A stretch of 31,290 nt of DNA from a virus. A program made the translations under genes and the position numbers. The stretch covers positions 1 through 31,290 of the IMG/VR virus record IMGVR_UViG_3300034198_002113. The stretch is one strand, 5' to 3'. Under the pieces are notes generated by a model. That model saw only the letters and a program-made list of their open reading frames with translations. It ran no database searches and was not told where the DNA came from. How positions within the stretch are numbered: the first letter of the stretch is position 1; each line of letters opens with the position of its first letter. Of this stretch, positions 29,215 to 31,290 are shown one piece after another.

Positions 29215-29751
29215 ATGGCTTGTGATATTTCATTAGGACGTGCAGAAAAATGTAAAGATTCTGTAGGCGGATTAAAAGCAGCATACTTCATTAATTGGGG
29301 CGATGCTACAACTGTAACATATTCAGGAACTGCAGGACAAGAAGATGTAATTACCGCTTTAGGTGGTTCGCCTGTTGGTTACAAATATGAATTAAAAGGA
29401 AGTTCTACATTTGAACAAACTGTAACTTCTTCAAGAGAAAATGGAACTACATTTGTGGACCAAAAATTAAGTTTAAGTTTAAAAAAATTGTCTATTGCAG
29501 ACCACAAACAACTTAAATTATTAGCTTATGGAAGACCGCAAGTTATCATTGAAGATAACAACGGGAACTTCTTTATGGCAGGTTTAACTAAAGGTATGGA
29601 TTTAGTTACTGCAACTATTTCAAGTGGTGCTCAAATGGGGGATATGTCAGGATACAAAATGGAGTTTCAAGGAATGGAACCTGTACCTGCTAACTTCATT
29701 ATAGGACCATTAGTTACTTCTATTTTGGCTTCAATAGTTGAGGGAGCATAA
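29215..29751 (+). CDS. Probable major tail protein
   Basis: The 178-aa protein starts MACDISLGRAEKCKDSVGGL and continues with a beta-rich body (YKYELKGSSTFEQTVTSSRE, LKLLAYGRPQVIIEDNNG). It matches a conserved Bacteroidota phage structural protein encoded directly after the capsid, generally seen as the tail tube subunit; a decoration or head-tail role is the alternative. It is flanked by strong terminators on both sides, consistent with a high and separately tuned message. The location away from the other tail genes is unusual for a major tail protein. Confidence 0.6.
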   Translation: MACDISLGRAEKCKDSVGGLKAAYFINWGDATTVTYSGTAGQEDVITALGGSPVGYKYELKGSSTFEQTVTSSRENGTTFVDQKLSLSLKKLSIADHKQLKLLAYGRPQVIIEDNNGNFFMAGLTKGMDLVTATISSGAQMGDMSGYKMEFQGMEPVPANFIIGPLVTSILASIVEGA

Positions 29752-29770
29752 TATTATTATTTGTTTTTTT

Positions 29771-29803
29771 AAAAGGGGTGTTATTTATTTAACGCCCTTT
29801 TTT
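29771..29803 (+). terminator. Rho-independent terminator after the probable major tail gene
   Basis: AAAAGGGGTGTT (29771-29782) pairs with AACGCCCTTTT (29791-29801), with a G.T and one bulge, then T to 29803. Confidence 0.88.
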
Positions 29804-29850
29804 GTTTTAAAACAATTTTGAATTTAAATTATTAATATATAAAAATAGTT

Positions 29851-30180
29851 ATGATAATTCTAAAACAACAAAATACTCCGCAAAGTTTGTCATTTATTCC
29901 ACGTGAATATAATGCCACAACTATTGTTTTAAGAAACGAAACAACAGGAGTAGAAACAACAATAACTGCTACTTTCGCTTTATCAAGTTATTATTTAACT
30001 ACTACTACTATTTTTGATTTAAAAGAAAATACATTTTATAATTTGACTATTAAAAATGGTTCTAATATAGTTTACAAAGATATTGTTTTTTGCACAAACC
30101 AAGCTAACGATACTTATACAGTAAACCAAAATCAATACGTTTCAAACGTAACAAATAACGAATTTAAAATTTATGAGTAA
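29851..30180 (+). CDS. Small beta-rich structural protein
   Basis: A 109-aa protein, MIILKQQNTPQSLSFIPREY at the start. It is rich in Thr and Asn, with alternating strands (TTITATFALSSYYLTTTTIF), and ends with NNEFKIYE. It resembles small virion proteins near the portal in flavobacterial phages. It overlaps the portal start by 8 bases. No function is known. Confidence 0.6.
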   Translation: MIILKQQNTPQSLSFIPREYNATTIVLRNETTGVETTITATFALSSYYLTTTTIFDLKENTFYNLTIKNGSNIVYKDIVFCTNQANDTYTVNQNQYVSNVTNNEFKIYE

Positions 30181-31290
30181 TATATCAATAGTAAATTTAA
30201 GTGCTTATACAAGCCCTGTAATTCAAGAGAATAAAAAGAATGATTATATTGAATATGGAAGTGATAATAATTACTTTCAATATTTAATAGACAGATATTT
30301 ATATTCTGCTACAAATGGTGCAATAATTACAGGTATTGCTAATATGATTTATGGTAAAGGTTTAGATGCTTTAGATTCTAATAAAAAGCCAAATGAATAC
30401 GCACAAATGAAATCTATTATTAAAGATTCTGATTTGCGTAAAATAGCTTTAGAACGTAAGTTATTAGGAATGGCTGCTATGCAGGTAGTAATGCAAAACA
30501 AACAAGTTAAGAAAGTATTACATTTCCCTATGCAAACATTACGTGCTGAAAAATGCAACGATAAAGGGCAAATAGAAGCTTGGTATTATCACCACGATTG
30601 GACTAAAAAGAAACCAAACGAACCTGAAAAACGTATTCCTGCTTTTGGATTTGGAAATGGAAATGAAGTTGAGATTTATGTTATTAAACCATACGTATCA
30701 GGTTTTGATTATTATGCACCAATAGATTATTCAGGTGCTTTACCTTATGCTTTATTAGAAGAAAAAATAGGTGATTATCAAATAAATGACGTTCAAAACG
30801 GATTTAGTGGTACAAAGGTTATCAATTTTAACAATGGTATTCCTTCAGAGGAAATGCGTGATAAAATGAAGCGTGATGTAATGAACAAATTAACAGGTGC
30901 AAGAGGTGAAAAAGTTATTGTTGCTTTTAATCAAAACGCAGAAAGTAAAACAACTGTAGAAGATTTACCATTAAACGATGCACCTGCACATTACGAATAT
31001 CTATCTAAAGAATGTTTTGATAAACTTATTGTAGGGCATCGAGTTACTTCACCTATGTTGTTAGGAATACGCACAGGAGACGGAGGATTAGGTAACAATG
31101 CTGATGAAATTAAAACAGCCACTTTATTATTTGATAATATAGTTATTAAACCATATCAATTAGAAATTATTGATGCTATTGATGAAATATTAGCTGTTAA
31201 TAATATATCATTAAAATTATATTTTAAAACAATACAACCTTTAGAATTTGTTGATGTTGAAGGAATGAATGCACAAACAAAAGAAGAAGA
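30173..31290 (+). CDS. Portal protein, N-terminal part (continues at window start)
   Basis: The gene starts with ATG at 30173, 8 bases before the preceding stop, and is open through 31290, where the frame joins the copy at the window start. The protein begins MSNISIVNLSAYTSPVIQEN and has DYIEYGSDNNYFQYLIDRYL (30-49) and GAIITGIANMIYGKGLDAL, the usual start of SPP1/HK97-type portals in these phages. Later segments include RIPAFGFGNGNEVEIYVIKPY-like strands and ENPLNDAPAHYEYLSKECFD-like helices. Together with 2-700 the protein is about 576 aa. It sits between the capsid/tail-tube genes and the connector, completing the head gene cluster. Confidence 0.88.
   Translation, partial: MSNISIVNLSAYTSPVIQENKKNDYIEYGSDNNYFQYLIDRYLYSATNGAIITGIANMIYGKGLDALDSNKKPNEYAQMKSIIKDSDLRKIALERKLLGMAAMQVVMQNKQVKKVLHFPMQTLRAEKCNDKGQIEAWYYHHDWTKKKPNEPEKRIPAFGFGNGNEVEIYVIKPYVSGFDYYAPIDYSGALPYALLEEKIGDYQINDVQNGFSGTKVINFNNGIPSEEMRDKMKRDVMNKLTGARGEKVIVAFNQNAESKTTVEDLPLNDAPAHYEYLSKECFDKLIVGHRVTSPMLLGIRTGDGGLGNNADEIKTATLLFDNIVIKPYQLEIIDAIDEILAVNNISLKLYFKTIQPLEFVDVEGMNAQTKEE
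31204..31290. repeat. Terminal direct repeat, copy 2 (circular overlap)
   Basis: Identical to bases 1-87. The gene reading across it, portal, stays in frame when 31203 is joined to 1, so the contig is a closed circle of 31,203 bp. The length of 87 may reflect assembly k-mer overlap and not a physical terminal repeat. Confidence 0.97.

Noticed and set aside
1-31290. tRNA genes, integrase or lysogeny repressor
   Set aside because: No tRNA-like cloverleaf ends, tyrosine or serine recombinase motifs, or CI-type repressor were found by eye; absence is stated with limited certainty.

Overview
This window is a complete, circularly permuted genome of a tailed phage. Bases 1-87 are repeated exactly at 31204-31290, and the portal gene reads through the junction in frame, so the unique circle is 31,203 bp. 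The host is very probably in Bacteroidota, most likely Flavobacteriia. The DNA is very AT-rich (about 27-28% GC in lines counted by hand). Genes are led by A-rich stretches without Shine-Dalgarno sites, promoters have the Bacteroidota TAnnTTTG -7 box, and many small proteins look like those of flavobacterial phages. Tape measure, tail chaperone and tail-completion genes point to a long flexible tail (siphovirus). No integrase or lysogeny repressor was seen, so a virulent lifestyle is likely. All convincing genes are on the + strand.

Layout. 30173-31203 plus 1-700: portal; 711-1211: connector; 1292-2541: a Trp-Gly-rich protein and a degenerate M15-peptidase-like protein; 2522-3761: lysis cassette (two small membrane proteins, GH24 lysozyme, probable unimolecular spanin); 3869-4106: a gene-free stretch with a possible structured or antisense RNA; 4137-9533: NinG nuclease, Erf annealing protein, an island of two cassettes bounded by attC-like palindromes, an SSB-like protein, a RecA-type ATPase and a DNA methyltransferase; 9503-12384: sigma-like factor, HNH endonuclease and small genes; 12500-16884: RecE-like nuclease, glycosyltransferase, DnaA-domain-IV-like protein; 16942-18421: terminase subunits; 18784-26262: tail genes; 26477-30180: prohead protease-like protein, HAD domain, scaffold, major capsid, probable major tail protein.

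The most unusual points are: (1) the island at 5741-7107, where an 86-aa SH3/KOW-like gene and a Dam-family methylase of higher GC are each followed by an integron attC-like palindrome, with a third palindrome in front; (2) a regulatory module in which two TTAAA half-sites 11 bp apart lie exactly 53 bp upstream of TATATTTG at three distant places, with a shorter variant at a fourth; (3) two probable programmed -1 frameshifts, one in the tail chaperone (run of nine T) and one joining the prohead protease-like protein to a HAD domain (A_AAA_AAG); (4) an M15-like protein whose three zinc ligands are all replaced; (5) a spacer with extensive self-complementarity next to the lysis genes.

Together the genes give a full virion assembly, lysis and recombination set (RecE-like nuclease, Erf, SSB, NinG), plus DNA-modifying enzymes (two methyltransferases, possibly the glycosyltransferase) and possible transcription control (sigma-like factor, repeated promoter module).
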